From the NCBI RefSeq assembly GCF_012926615.1, contig NZ_JABBNU010000016.1, positions 1-60,633 of the forward strand: a stretch of 60,633 nucleotides of DNA, in the 5' to 3' direction. Made by a program: the position numbers and the translations under genes. A model generated the notes under the pieces. The model searched no databases. It worked only from the letters and a program-made list of their open reading frames with translations, and was not told where the DNA came from. Origin of the DNA: Marinigracilibium pacificum (lineage in GTDB: Bacteria > Bacteroidota > Bacteroidia > Cytophagales > Cyclobacteriaceae). Positions 23,598-33,159 of this stretch are shown here, one piece after another; within the stretch, counting starts at the first letter, position 1; each line of letters starts with the position of its first letter.

Positions 23598-24422
23598 ATG
23601 CCTAAGATTTCAGTAAACGGAGCAACACTGTATTATGAACAGGAAGGAAATGCAAATGAAACTTTGATTTTCGGGCATAGTTTATTGTTCAATCTACGAA
23701 TGTTTGATAGTCAGGTAGAGTTTTTGAAAAACAATTACACTTGTATCCGTTTTGATTTCAGAGGACATGGTAAAAGTGAATCCACAAACAATGGATATGA
23801 TCTAAACACCCTGACAGAAGATTTAATCGGTCTTGTAAAAGCATTAAATATTGAAAATTTCCATTTTATTGGATTTTCAATGGGTGGAATGGTTGCGTTA
23901 AGAGCTGCTATAAAGTACCCGGAACTCATCAAATCCCTAATCCTAATTGACACGTCATCAGAACCTGAGCCCAAAAGTGGTATGATTAGAAACAAAGCTA
24001 TGTTATTTGTTGCAAAATATTTCGGACTAAGTCCTATTGCTGGTAAGGTAATGAATATGTTTTTTGGGGATTCATTTTTGCAAGATCCAGCACATGAATT
24101 AATTCGTGAGTTGTACCTGAATTATTTTTTGTCGAATAACCGGAAAGGAATAATTAAAGCTGTCAAGGGTATATTATATAGAAAAGGGATTACCAATAAA
24201 TTAACGTTGATTAATCGTCCTACTACAATTCTTGTTGGCGAAGAAGACATTTTAACCGATTACAAAAAAGCTGAAGTATTACAAAGAAATATCAGGAACT
24301 CCAAATTGAAGGTAATTCCAAGTGCCGGACACATGTCACCAGTTGAAGAACCAGAAATAGTCAACTCAATAATCGATGATCATTTAAATGAGTATTATAA
24401 AAATCATGCGAGATTAATCTAA
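23598..24422 (+). CDS. alpha/beta hydrolase (cytoplasmic)
   Basis: This 274-residue protein has a typical alpha/beta-hydrolase fold. Features are the oxyanion region FGHSLLFNLRMFDSQV, strand IRFDFRGHGKS, nucleophile Ser94 in GFSMGG, a likely Asp in VGEEDILTDY, and catalytic His in SAGHMSPVEEPE. There is no signal peptide. Members include 3-oxoadipate enol-lactonase-like and haloperoxidase-like esterases; the substrate is unknown. It is followed by an AraC regulator 89 bp downstream, which may control it together with the OsmC gene. Confidence 0.82.
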   Translation: MPKISVNGATLYYEQEGNANETLIFGHSLLFNLRMFDSQVEFLKNNYTCIRFDFRGHGKSESTNNGYDLNTLTEDLIGLVKALNIENFHFIGFSMGGMVALRAAIKYPELIKSLILIDTSSEPEPKSGMIRNKAMLFVAKYFGLSPIAGKVMNMFFGDSFLQDPAHELIRELYLNYFLSNNRKGIIKAVKGILYRKGITNKLTLINRPTTILVGEEDILTDYKKAEVLQRNIRNSKLKVIPSAGHMSPVEEPEIVNSIIDDHLNEYYKNHARLI

Positions 24423-24511
24423 TTCCCTTCCTTCTTATCAAAGAATAGTACTTTAATTCAAAAAAAAGACTATTTTAAACTTTCGGGAATACAATTTTCA
24501 AAAATTGATCT

Positions 24512-25381
24512 ATGTTAGACCTCTACGGATATCTTCAGGCGAGTAACGATTATAAGAAGCTGCAAATCAATGACCTTCTTTTTATTGAATATAAATGCCT
24601 GGTAGAAGAAGTAAGAGCAGGGATCTGGTCTGATGCCAATTACTTTGTCTTCGTTACATCAGGCAAAAAAATGTGGCGAAGTATTGAAAATGATTATATA
24701 GTCGAAGCTGGAGATTCTTTATTTGTAAAAAAGGGAGCCAATCTGGTTCATCAGTTTTTTGATGAAGACTACTGTGCATTGATGGTATTTATTCCAGACG
24801 ACTTTATCAAAAAGTTTATTCATCGGTTTTCTGCAATTGTATCAAAAACAGTATCAAATAATGAAAGCCAGACAGATGCAGTTATCAGAATTCAGCTGGA
24901 TACTTATCTGGAAGCCTATATTAATTCGCTGGCAGCCTTTCTAAGCTCTCCCTCCTACCCGGATAAAAACTTATTACACCTGAAATTTGAAGAGCTGTTG
25001 TTGAATATCTTTACTAATCCGATTCATAAGGAATTAGCGTGCTATTTGCTTTCTATAAATAAAGAACAAAGTGCGCAGATTCAGCAGATCATGGAAGAAA
25101 ATTATGCCTATTGTCTAAATCTGGATCAATATGCCGAGTTATGTAATATGAGTCTAAGTACCTTCAAAAGAAATTTTCAGGAGTTATACAAAACTTCACC
25201 AGGTAAATGGCTGGCAAATAAACGCCTGGATCTGGCTTCTCATTTGCTAAAAACCACCGACAAACCCATAAATCTGATTGGTTTTGAATGCGGATTTGAA
25301 GATCCTTCAAGTTTTACAAGAGCATTTAAACTCCGGTTTAACTGTACCCCTGTTCATTTCAGAAGTACTGTTATCAGCTAA
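24512..25381 (+). CDS. AraC-family transcriptional regulator
   Basis: This 289-residue protein has an N-terminal cupin-like sensor region (about residues 20-110, EAGDSLFVKKGANLVHQFF). The C-terminal double helix-turn-helix is at about 190-285 (LDQYAELCNMSLSTFKRNF and LIGFECGFEDPSSFTRAF). It binds DNA and usually activates nearby genes in response to a small ligand. The OsmC gene 139 bp downstream is a likely target, and the hydrolase upstream is another. Confidence 0.9.
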   Translation: MLDLYGYLQASNDYKKLQINDLLFIEYKCLVEEVRAGIWSDANYFVFVTSGKKMWRSIENDYIVEAGDSLFVKKGANLVHQFFDEDYCALMVFIPDDFIKKFIHRFSAIVSKTVSNNESQTDAVIRIQLDTYLEAYINSLAAFLSSPSYPDKNLLHLKFEELLLNIFTNPIHKELACYLLSINKEQSAQIQQIMEENYAYCLNLDQYAELCNMSLSTFKRNFQELYKTSPGKWLANKRLDLASHLLKTTDKPINLIGFECGFEDPSSFTRAFKLRFNCTPVHFRSTVIS

Positions 25382-25482
25382 TCTCTTCCCTTTTAAGCCA
25401 CTATTTTAGGTTAAAGTCCATAATGGACCAAATTGTATAGTTTGTGAACTTTTGTGTCTAGCCCCTAGGTCCGTTTCTGCCA

Positions 25483-25490
25483 TAAATTTG
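25483..25490 (+). promoter_or_regulatory. candidate -7 box of the osmC promoter
   Basis: TAAATTTG matches the Bacteroidota -7 consensus TAnnTTTG exactly and lies 30 bp upstream of the OsmC start codon. The nearest TTTG upstream (25451-25454) is 28 bp away, further than the usual spacing of about 19-21, so the -33 part is not convincing. Confidence 0.5.
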
Positions 25491-25520
25491 TACTATAATC
25501 AATCTTAAAAAAAACAAATT

Positions 25521-26072
25521 ATGGAAACGCTAACAAAAACAGTAAACGGATTTAATCAGGAAGACATTGCAGCTGTAGTATCAGCTTTACAGGCAAATCC
25601 TGAAATGGGAAATTTCGAACTTCAGGTAACAAATGACTGGATTAACGGAGGGCACAATAGAAGCTACATCCAGGAATTCTATGTTGCAGGTCAAAAAGAT
25701 ACCAGTCGTACTGAACCTTTTATTTATGACAATGATGAACCTCCAATATTATTGGGAGCCAATAAAGGAGCTAACCCTGCAGAAGCTATGCTACATGGCT
25801 TATTGGGTTGTATGACTACGGCAATGGTCTTGCTTGCAGCTGCCAGGGGAATTCAGATTGGCAAAGTGACATCTCGTGTTGAAGGTGATATTGATGTAAA
25901 AGGATTCCTTGGTTTAGATCCCGATGGAGTTAAAGGATTCAAGCAAATCAGAGTCATGTTTGATGTACAAGGAGTTGATGAGGCCCAAAAAGAAGAATTG
26001 CTGACCTTAGCCAAACAGTCTCCACTGTATAATTCGCTTATTAATCCAATGGATGTTCAGGTAACTATCTAA
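25521..26072 (+). CDS. OsmC-family protein
   Basis: This 183-residue protein has the OsmC core: PPILLGANKGANPAEAMLHG, then LLGCMTTAMVLLAAARGIQI with the first peroxidatic Cys97. The C-terminal half contains QIRVMFDVQGVDEAQKEELL and KQSPLYNSLINPMDV. Classical OsmC/Ohr proteins reduce organic hydroperoxides with two cysteines. Only one is visible here, as in the subgroup annotated as OsmC-like hydrolases of unknown substrate, so peroxidase activity is not assured. The upstream AraC gene is a likely regulator. Confidence 0.88.
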   Translation: METLTKTVNGFNQEDIAAVVSALQANPEMGNFELQVTNDWINGGHNRSYIQEFYVAGQKDTSRTEPFIYDNDEPPILLGANKGANPAEAMLHGLLGCMTTAMVLLAAARGIQIGKVTSRVEGDIDVKGFLGLDPDGVKGFKQIRVMFDVQGVDEAQKEELLTLAKQSPLYNSLINPMDVQVTI

Positions 26073-26452
26073 GAAAATATAGGCTGAACGGGCTCTATTC
26101 ATAAGAAATGAAGCCCTTTATCTATCAAACCACAATCATGAAAACAATATTATATTATAGAATACCCACAGTTTTTCCCGGTTCTAAAAGTGAAGCCTGG
26201 AATAAAAAGAGAAAACATAGAAAAGCTTAATCGTCAAGCAGCAACTACCATAACAATCTTTCCCCGTGGCCTGTCTTCTGACAGGCCACGGGGAGGGAAA
26301 TTGTTCATAAACTAAAGAATCATATTGCCTTTTGTTAGTTGTTGTTTATTAGTAACTTAATTATAAGTGGGAAGATGTGCTTGATCAATATTTGACTACA
26401 ATCAGGTGACAATTTCTTATTCCCACATTTATAAAACTCAACTCCAGGTAAA
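26073..26452. other. intergenic region with small frame and a 14-bp perfect hairpin
   Basis: A weak hairpin GGGCT/AGCCC (26090-26116) may terminate osmC. A frame of 30 codons (26138-26230) begins MKTILYYRIPTVFPGSKSEA; I do not claim it as a gene. The main feature is the inverted repeat listed at 26262-26293. No promoter box was identified. Confidence 0.4.
26262..26293. repeat. perfect 14-bp inverted repeat related to family A
   Basis: CCCCGTGGCCTGTC (26262-26275) and GACAGGCCACGGGG (26280-26293) pair perfectly around a TTCT loop, extended by TTT/AAA on the flanks. The arm contains GTGGCCTGTC, the block that in family A and R reads CCATGGCCTGTCCCCTG. It looks like a compact derivative in which two such blocks face each other. 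No T-tract follows, so it is not a typical terminator. Confidence 0.7.
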
Positions 26453-28123
26453 ATGAAAATTCTTCGAATAAATTTCCTGATATTATTAATCATCTTATCT
26501 GTTGTCAGTTGTCAAAATAAGAAGACTGAAATACCCGTTGTTCTTGAAGATATTGATCTCATCAGAGGAGATATTACTCTTTGTGGTAGTCAGGATTTCG
26601 GAGAAACTAGCTTTGAGTTATCATCAAATAAAGATTTAAAAGAAAAATTTGATTTGGCCCTCTCCCTTTTACATTCGTTTGAATATGAGGAAGCTGAAAA
26701 AGCATTTGTTCAGGTGATTGAATTAGAGCCTGAATGTGTAATGGCATATTGGGGAATAGCCATGAGTAATTTTCATTCATTGTGGCTACAGTCAGGGAAT
26801 GATTATTTAATAAAAGGATCCAAAATTCTGGAGGTAGCTAGACAACTTCCTAAAACTGAAAGAGAAGGTGATTATCTTGATGCAATTTCTGCTTTTTATG
26901 ATGATTGGCAAAATCTTGATCGTAATACTCGGATTAATAGATTTGAGGAAAGAATGAAAGCAGTTTATGAAAAGTACGATCAGGACAAGGAAGCTGCAAT
27001 ATTTTATGCCTTGGCACTTAGGGCATCAGCTGATCCAGCTGATAAATCATATAAGAAGCAACTGGAATCCGGAAAAATACTTGAATCAATTTACCCAAAC
27101 CAGCCTAATCATCCCGGAATTGCCCATTACCTCATTCATAATTATGATTACCCGGAATTGGCAGAACTTGCCCTTCCAACTGCACGTGAATATGCCCGGA
27201 TAGCACCATCATCCGCCCACGCTCAGCATATGCCTTCTCATATTTTTACAAGATTGGGTCTATGGGAAGAGTCCATACAATCAAACCTGAATTCAACTGA
27301 TGCCGCTCTGTGTTATTCAAAAAATATTGATCCGGATGGTCATTGGGATGAAGAGTTGCATGGTATGGATTACCTTGTATATGCATATTTACAGCAAGGA
27401 ATGACTAAAGACGCTGAAGAACAAAACAATTATCTGAATACCTTTAAGAAAGTATTTCCTGCAAACTTTAAAGTAGCCTACGCTGCTGCTGCAATACCTT
27501 GCCGGATTTCCCTGGAAACCAAAGACTGGAAAAAAGCCGCAACTCTTCAGCTACCTGATATCGATATCAACTGGAACGATTACCCTTGGCAAAAAGCAAT
27601 TATTTATTTCAGTAGAGCATTGGGAGCCATAAATACGAATAACCTTGATCAGGCATATATAGAAATGGATACCTTGATTGGTCTACGAGATAAATTGATT
27701 CAAATTCAAGATGTTTATAAAGCAAACCAGGTGCAGATACAGGTAAAAACAATTGAGGCCTGGATAGCTATGAAAGAAAATAAGGAAAGTGAATCAATTA
27801 AATTAATGACCGAAGCAGTTGAAATGGAAGAGAATACGAGTAAGCATCCGGTAACGCCTGGAGAAGTTTTACCGGCAGAAGAACTCCTTGGAGATCTGTA
27901 TCTGGAGATAGGAAACCATGTAGAAGCACTTAAAGCATATGAAATAGACCTCAAGTCTCATCCTAACAGGTTTAATGGAATCTATGGGGCTGCTATGGCG
28001 GCAAAGAGCTCTGGAAATAAAGAAAAGGCCAATGAATATTTCTCCTTATTAATCAATATAGCTTCAGCTTCTGATAGAAATGAATTAAATAAAGCAAAAG
28101 AGTATATAAATAATGAATTATAA
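26453..28123 (+). CDS. TPR-repeat lipoprotein
   Basis: This 556-residue protein has a lipobox (SVVSC, Cys20). Several tetratricopeptide repeats are visible: FEYEEAEKAFVQVIELEPEC (about residues 75-95) and a C-terminal pair (LEIGNHVEALKAYEIDLKSH, GNKEKANEYFSLLINI). The middle contains HMPSHIFTRLGLWEESI and HPGIAHYLIHNYDYP, with conserved-looking His residues. This TPR subgroup occurs widely in secreted bacterial proteins of unknown function. It probably acts as an outer-membrane-anchored scaffold. It has no operon partner. Confidence 0.8.
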   Translation: MKILRINFLILLIILSVVSCQNKKTEIPVVLEDIDLIRGDITLCGSQDFGETSFELSSNKDLKEKFDLALSLLHSFEYEEAEKAFVQVIELEPECVMAYWGIAMSNFHSLWLQSGNDYLIKGSKILEVARQLPKTEREGDYLDAISAFYDDWQNLDRNTRINRFEERMKAVYEKYDQDKEAAIFYALALRASADPADKSYKKQLESGKILESIYPNQPNHPGIAHYLIHNYDYPELAELALPTAREYARIAPSSAHAQHMPSHIFTRLGLWEESIQSNLNSTDAALCYSKNIDPDGHWDEELHGMDYLVYAYLQQGMTKDAEEQNNYLNTFKKVFPANFKVAYAAAAIPCRISLETKDWKKAATLQLPDIDINWNDYPWQKAIIYFSRALGAINTNNLDQAYIEMDTLIGLRDKLIQIQDVYKANQVQIQVKTIEAWIAMKENKESESIKLMTEAVEMEENTSKHPVTPGEVLPAEELLGDLYLEIGNHVEALKAYEIDLKSHPNRFNGIYGAAMAAKSSGNKEKANEYFSLLINIASASDRNELNKAKEYINNEL

Positions 28124-28350
28124 GTTCTGGTTCAATCTAATTAAATTCCATGCTTCTTCATTTGCTTGATCAATCAAAATAATTTCTACAATTTTCATTT
28201 ATGCTAATAATTACAATTTAGTATTTGGGTAATTATCATCTTCGGTTTTGTTTTTAAACTTGTGGAATTATCTTTGAGATTTCAACCATACTTTTATTGT
28301 GCCAGGTTAGGTTTCCATGGATATATAACCTGATGATCAAAACATTAACG

Positions 28351-28953
28351 ATGAAGAATCTTTTTTTTCTCCTGATATTGATTTCAGGAAAGCTTAGTGC
28401 CCAAACAGTTACGGCAAGAATAATCCCGGTCTCTCAAATAGAAACTGAAAAATTCATTCCTCTTAAAATATATACTAACGATAGTATTGTTAATGGATAT
28501 GGCACTCTCTATTCTTCAAATTCCGGTCATATCAAATTTGTAAAAGAGTTACCAGAGGATAAGAATATCGTCAAGAAATGGCAAATTTTTAATTGTTCTG
28601 AAATCAATAAAGCTGAATTTGAATTGAATGACAGAATCATAACTTTCACACCGGTAAAAGTTAAACCAGGGGGTTTATTTCTGTTATCAAAGCAATATGA
28701 AAATGAGTCTGTGATTTTATATCATTGCTATAATGGTGTTTTTCCTATGTGTATCATAAAAAAGAAAAAGGAAGAACATGCGGTATATTTTATTATTAAC
28801 CCAAATAAACCGACAGATAAGCTTAGTAAAAGGTATGCTAAAACCTTTGATGAATGTCCACAACTTTCTGAGAAAATTAAATTGGGTGATTATAAACATA
28901 CCTATGATGATTTAATCGCTATTCTTGACTTTTACAATGCAGAATGCAATTAA
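28351..28953 (+). CDS. secreted hypothetical protein
   Basis: This 200-residue protein has a signal peptide (MKNLFFLLILISGKLSAQ). I chose the ATG at 28351 rather than the open frame's GTG at 28297, because it places the signal peptide at the N-terminus. The mature sequence is beta-rich in its first half and ends with TKLSKRYAKTF-like basic stretches, here KLSKRYAKTFDECPQLSEKI. The 'CPQLSEKI...Y' end is common in small Bacteroidota secreted proteins. No function is recognised. Confidence 0.65.
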   Translation: MKNLFFLLILISGKLSAQTVTARIIPVSQIETEKFIPLKIYTNDSIVNGYGTLYSSNSGHIKFVKELPEDKNIVKKWQIFNCSEINKAEFELNDRIITFTPVKVKPGGLFLLSKQYENESVILYHCYNGVFPMCIIKKKKEEHAVYFIINPNKPTDKLSKRYAKTFDECPQLSEKIKLGDYKHTYDDLIAILDFYNAECN

Positions 28954-29319
28954 CTCATTGACATAGTTTGAGAAATTCATCTTAGAATTATCTATTAAAT
29001 CCTTCTGGATCAGATAGTTAAATTAATTTACTAATGCTAGAACCTAATTGTGATGAAGTTGGAGACTATTAGTAATGTATTAATGATTCTTTGGGAATAG
29101 GAATATACATATGTCTAAAATCATCAAAAGCCTTAATCATTACTATGCCTCCTACTCTTGTCAGTTACAAATAGATAAATATGGTTAAAAATTATTAAGA
29201 CCTTTCCATATCAATTTTAGATCGAATATTTTTCAGCTTCATATCTGGTGACGTTATTTATAACCAACGATAAAAGTATTGATGTTACTCTAAGATATGT
29301 GTTAACCAAAATAACCTGT
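28954..29319. other. intergenic region, no feature recognised
   Basis: This 366-bp AT-rich gap has no convincing reading frame, repeat family or hairpin. It should carry the promoter of the erythromycin-esterase-like gene, but no exact TAnnTTTG box is evident. Confidence 0.35.
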
Positions 29320-30603
29320 ATGAGAAAAATCTTTGGTGCAGTTCTAATTTTTTTAGCCACAACTATTAATGCGCAGGATGATAAGGTCATCCAATGGATC
29401 AATAACAACTTAATCGAAATAGAAAATCAGGATTTGGATTCCGGGTTGGTTGCATTTCATAATAACATTCCAGAGAAATTTAAGAATGCCAGTATTTTCG
29501 GATTTGGTGAAGCTACCCACCATGGTAGGGAATTTTTCACCATCAAAGCTAAGTTTTTCAAATACCTGGTAGAAAATCTAGGTGTCAGAGCATTTATTAT
29601 GGAGGAGTTTAAAATGGCGGAATCTGGAATAAACGAATGGATTAGTGGTGGTGAAGGAGACATTAACACTATAGCAAATAACTTTGACTATTATCTTTGG
29701 CAAACAGAAGAAGTGATTGATCTGTTGCTTTGGATGCGTAATTATAATCTCGATAAACCCGAGTCAGATCAGATACGGTTTTATGGTATGGATATTCAAT
29801 CGGTTGTGGGTATTAATAATGAAATTCGTGCTTTTATAAAGAAATATGATATTCCTGTAAGTGAAGAATTCCTTTCAGTAATAGATAGTTGTTCTTACAA
29901 TCAAATTGATTCAGAAAAGGTTTCATTATGGAATGAAAAGCTAAATGAGATTGAAAAAGTCATATTAGAAAATGAGGGTACTTTCACGGCTGAACAAAGG
30001 AAAGATTTCAGATCAGCTGGCAGGGCTCTTAGTTATATTATTAAGCATATTAACTATTTAAAACATCCCGGAAATGGAGTTCGTGATCAATTAATGTTTG
30101 AAAATGTAAAGTGGATTATAAATAATGAAACCAAAAATGGAAAGGCTTTTATTTGGGCTCATAATGAGCATGTTAACAATATAGAAGTTTCCCCTATGGG
30201 AAGTGGTTGGGTAAGTTTGGGTGGTCATTTAAAAAACTTTTATGATAATAAATATTACAGCGTATATTTTGACTTTGGCAAGGGAGAATTAATGGGGATA
30301 GTTAGAGATAAAAATAAACCGGTACACTGGAATATTTATGAAATTGATAAGCCTTTTCAAAACACCTATGCAGAGACGCTATTTAAAGCTGATAAAGAAA
30401 TTTATTTTATAGACATAGAGAGTGTTAATAATATCGAAGTTGAAAAATTCTTTAGCTATCCAAAGAAGCAGCTTTTATTAGGAGGACCAGGTTATAACCC
30501 AAAAGTTAAGAATAGAGCTCTCGTTCGTAAAAACTATATGGAGACATGTGACGGACTAATATTTGTTAAGAATATATCAGTTCCAAGGTATATCAGGAAT
30601 TAA
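29320..30603 (+). CDS. erythromycin-esterase-family protein
   Basis: This 427-residue protein has a signal peptide (RKIFGAVLIFLATTINAQ). I take the ATG at 29320; the open frame extends to a GTG at 29248. The family motifs are GFGEATHHGREFF (His that acts as general base), AFIMEEFKMAESGINEWI, YYLWQTEEVIDLLLWMRNYN, FYGMDIQ and FIWAHNEHVNN. EreA/EreB hydrolyse the macrolide lactone. Most chromosomal, exported homologues have unknown substrates, so macrolide resistance should not be assumed. The enzyme would work in the periplasm. Confidence 0.85.
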   Translation: MRKIFGAVLIFLATTINAQDDKVIQWINNNLIEIENQDLDSGLVAFHNNIPEKFKNASIFGFGEATHHGREFFTIKAKFFKYLVENLGVRAFIMEEFKMAESGINEWISGGEGDINTIANNFDYYLWQTEEVIDLLLWMRNYNLDKPESDQIRFYGMDIQSVVGINNEIRAFIKKYDIPVSEEFLSVIDSCSYNQIDSEKVSLWNEKLNEIEKVILENEGTFTAEQRKDFRSAGRALSYIIKHINYLKHPGNGVRDQLMFENVKWIINNETKNGKAFIWAHNEHVNNIEVSPMGSGWVSLGGHLKNFYDNKYYSVYFDFGKGELMGIVRDKNKPVHWNIYEIDKPFQNTYAETLFKADKEIYFIDIESVNNIEVEKFFSYPKKQLLLGGPGYNPKVKNRALVRKNYMETCDGLIFVKNISVPRYIRN

Positions 30604-30978
30604 AGGTTTCTTTTTTGCCCAAGTTAGTGCCTTGAATGTACAAGCAACTTTAAAATCTTGGTGCCTATTCTTCTTTTTAAAGGGAGGCAGGCCATAAAAT
30701 ATTTTATTAGAATATAGAAAAGTACCGAGGGTACATTCTTTTAACTTTTCAATGATTGTTTTACATATTTTTCATAATTTGATATATAATTGATAATTAT
30801 CCTTAAAAGGATTTATTCTCTTATTATATCTAGCGTCTGAGGATTTATCTGTAAAACCTGTTGCAGTCCACTCCTATAGTAAAACATATTCTCTACCGTT
30901 AGCCATATAGGCATAATTATCATTCTTTTAAATGAATGAGGTTAAAATATTTTATAAACGCGTCAAAATCTATCAAAA
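30604..30978. other. intergenic region upstream of rimK
   Basis: This 375-bp gap contains a short palindrome ATCCTTAAAAGGAT (30799-30812) and GTACCGAGGGTAC, but no gene, repeat family or clear promoter box. The palindrome could be an operator, though its length is within chance expectation in AT-rich DNA. Confidence 0.35.
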
Positions 30979-31857
30979 ATGAAAATTGCAGTATTATCCA
31001 GAAACTCTAAGTTATACTCAACAAAAAGACTAATTGAAGCAGCAACAGAAAGAGGGCATGAAGCAATAGTTGTAGACCATTTGAATTGTGTAATCGAACT
31101 TGAAAAAAAAGGACCTAAAATATACTACAATGGAGACCACCTTGATGATATTGATGCTGTGATTCCAAGAATTGGAGCTTCGGTCACTTTTTATGGTACC
31201 GCGATAGTACGACAATTTGAAATGATGAAAGTATTTACTGCAGTTGAATCACAAGCATTGGTCCGGTCAAGAGATAAACTCAGAAGTCTACAGATCTTAT
31301 CGCGTTCAGGTGTTGGTTTACCTAAAACAACAATCGCCAACAGTTCAAAATATGTCGATCATGTTATTAATAGTGTCGGTGGCGCTCCTTTAATTATTAA
31401 ATTACTCGAAGGAACTCAGGGATTGGGCGTTGTATTAGCTGAGACAAATAATGCTGCAAATTCTGTAATGGAAGCATTTGATGGATTAAAAGCCAGAGTT
31501 ATTGCTCAACAATTTATAAAAGAAGCCGGAGGAGCTGATATCAGAGCATTTGTCGTTGATGGTGTGGTCGTAGGAGCCATGAAGAGACAAGGAAAAGAAG
31601 GCGAATTTAGATCGAATTTGCACAGAGGTGGTAGTGCTTCAATTATTGAACTATCAGATCAGGAAGAATTAACGGCAATAAAAGCAACAAAGGCTATGGG
31701 ACTTGGAGTCGCAGGTGTTGATATGTTACAATCTTCTAATGGTCCTTTAGTTTTGGAAGTAAATTCATCTCCTGGCCTTGAGGGAATTGAAAAAGCAACA
31801 AACAAAGATATCGCTAAGGAGATAATTAAATATGTCGAGAGAAATGTAGATTTATAG
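30979..31857 (+). CDS. rimK: RimK-family alpha-L-glutamate ligase
   Basis: This 292-residue ATP-grasp ligase matches RimK along its whole length: N-terminal [31 protein letters not shown], the ATP-binding [28 protein letters not shown], and the metal-binding end [18 protein letters not shown]. RimK adds glutamate residues to the C-terminus of ribosomal protein S6. In many genomes it is paired with a small aspartyl/zinc-protease-like protein (RimB-like); none is adjacent here. The length agrees with the family's usual size of about 300. Confidence 0.93.
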   Translation: MKIAVLSRNSKLYSTKRLIEAATERGHEAIVVDHLNCVIELEKKGPKIYYNGDHLDDIDAVIPRIGASVTFYGTAIVRQFEMMKVFTAVESQALVRSRDKLRSLQILSRSGVGLPKTTIANSSKYVDHVINSVGGAPLIIKLLEGTQGLGVVLAETNNAANSVMEAFDGLKARVIAQQFIKEAGGADIRAFVVDGVVVGAMKRQGKEGEFRSNLHRGGSASIIELSDQEELTAIKATKAMGLGVAGVDMLQSSNGPLVLEVNSSPGLEGIEKATNKDIAKEIIKYVERNVDL

Positions 31858-32009
31858 TTAAAATTTATGTCTGGTAGTTTTACTTCCCAGATTTAAGCAC
31901 ATTCACTCATGCCCAGTTCACCGACAGGCCATTTTAATGAAGCTTGAATTTTTGGGGATGTCAGAGAACAGACTCAGGAACAGGAAAATAAATTGAAAAT
32001 AAACAACAA

Positions 32010-32588
32010 ATGACAAAGAAGTTTTTAAAGTCCTTATTGATTCTTACAATATTTATGGTTCTAAATGAAGCCCAGGCTAATGAGTTAATTGACACTTTAA
32101 AAATTACAGACTTTGAGTTTAAGTTCTGGATAGGACATCAAAAGAATTTGAAGGTTAATCACAGTTACTGTTTGTTGGGAGTAGGTTTTTTTAGGACTCC
32201 GATAGCAAAAAATACAGATTCTTTGATTTCAACATGGATTGAAAACCATCCTGATGCTATTGTAATTCCAGTTTATACTTTTGGACCTACAATGAATATA
32301 GACCCAAACTCCAAGCAAACATATTGTTGGGTAGTTGATAAATCAGATACACTTAATATACATCTTGTAAGACAAGGTGCGGTGCCTGGTGGTACTATGC
32401 AAAGACCAAGAACCTCTAAAGAAATGTCAAAAAAAGAAAGGAAAACCTATCATGATCTACCAAACGAAGAAGTTCATGTAAGTGACCAGGCTTATCTTGA
32501 TTTTCTTGAAAAGATTAAGATTGCGGAGGAGTATGCACGCAAATCCAAACTTGGAATTTATGCAGATAAAGAAATTGATACCAATTGA
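32010..32588 (+). CDS. secreted protein with SNase-like pattern
   Basis: This 192-residue protein has a signal peptide (KSLLILTIFMVLNEAQA). The C-terminal half has LNIHLVRQGAVPGGTMQRP and KIAEEYARKSKLGIYADKEI. This resembles the end of staphylococcal-nuclease folds ('LN..LV..G......EEYAR..KLGIW'). The catalytic Arg-Glu-Arg set of active nucleases is not clearly present, so it may be an inactive relative. The stop codon overlaps the TTG start of the GrpB-family gene, so the two are translationally coupled. Confidence 0.5.
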   Translation: MTKKFLKSLLILTIFMVLNEAQANELIDTLKITDFEFKFWIGHQKNLKVNHSYCLLGVGFFRTPIAKNTDSLISTWIENHPDAIVIPVYTFGPTMNIDPNSKQTYCWVVDKSDTLNIHLVRQGAVPGGTMQRPRTSKEMSKKERKTYHDLPNEEVHVSDQAYLDFLEKIKIAEEYARKSKLGIYADKEIDTN

Positions 32589-33157
32589 AAATAATTATTG
32601 AGCCATATAATAAAGTATGGAAAGAACAATTTGAATCTTTAAGAGATTATCTATTATCTCATATTCAAAATGATATTTTAGAAATTGTTCATGTAGGTAG
32701 TACTTCGGTTCCGGGATTGAGTGCTAAACCAGTTATTGATCTGGACATAATTATCGAAAATGATAATAAGAAATTAGATAAGGTTATATTAAAACTTGAA
32801 TCACTCGGTTACCAACACAGAGGAGATTTGGGCATATCAGGCAGAGAAGCCTTTAAAAGAGCTAATTCCAGAATACCAATCACTGATTCAGATATAGAAT
32901 GGTTTCCACACCACCTGTATGTTTGTAAAGAAGGTTGTGTCGCTCTTCGAAATCATCTGGCTTTAAAAAAGCATCTGTTAGAAAATCCAGACAAAGTAGT
33001 TGAATACAGTAATCTGAAACATAAACTCGCCGACAAGTTTCCTGATAATATGGATGCTTATATTGATGGGAAAACCGAATTTATTCTGGATATTTTAAAG
33101 AAAGAAGGAATGAAAAGTTCTGAAATTGATTTGATTAAAAGTCAAAATGAGATTTAA
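32585..33157 (+). CDS. GrpB-family (UPF0157) nucleotidyltransferase-like protein
   Basis: This 190-residue protein carries the GrpB/UPF0157 motifs: IIEPYNKVWKEQFESLRDYL, VHVGSTSVPGLSAKPVIDLD (nucleotidyltransferase GS and D-x-D), HHLYVCKEG and ALRNHLALKKHL. The fold is a minimal nucleotidyltransferase, sometimes fused to CoaE (dephospho-CoA kinase) in other bacteria; its substrate is unknown. The start is TTG at 32585, overlapping the upstream TGA (ATTGA), which indicates translational coupling. Confidence 0.9.
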   Translation: MKIIIEPYNKVWKEQFESLRDYLLSHIQNDILEIVHVGSTSVPGLSAKPVIDLDIIIENDNKKLDKVILKLESLGYQHRGDLGISGREAFKRANSRIPITDSDIEWFPHHLYVCKEGCVALRNHLALKKHLLENPDKVVEYSNLKHKLADKFPDNMDAYIDGKTEFILDILKKEGMKSSEIDLIKSQNEI

Positions 33158-33159
33158 TA

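Noticed and set aside
26138-26230. A 30-codon frame MKTILYYRIPTVFPGSKSEA...
   Set aside because: Too short, with no conservation evidence and no signal for a leader peptide. Left as a note in the intergenic entry.
29320-30603. Calling the erythromycin-esterase-family gene an antibiotic resistance gene
   Set aside because: Only the family pattern is seen. Chromosomal exported members have unknown substrates, and no resistance context is present.
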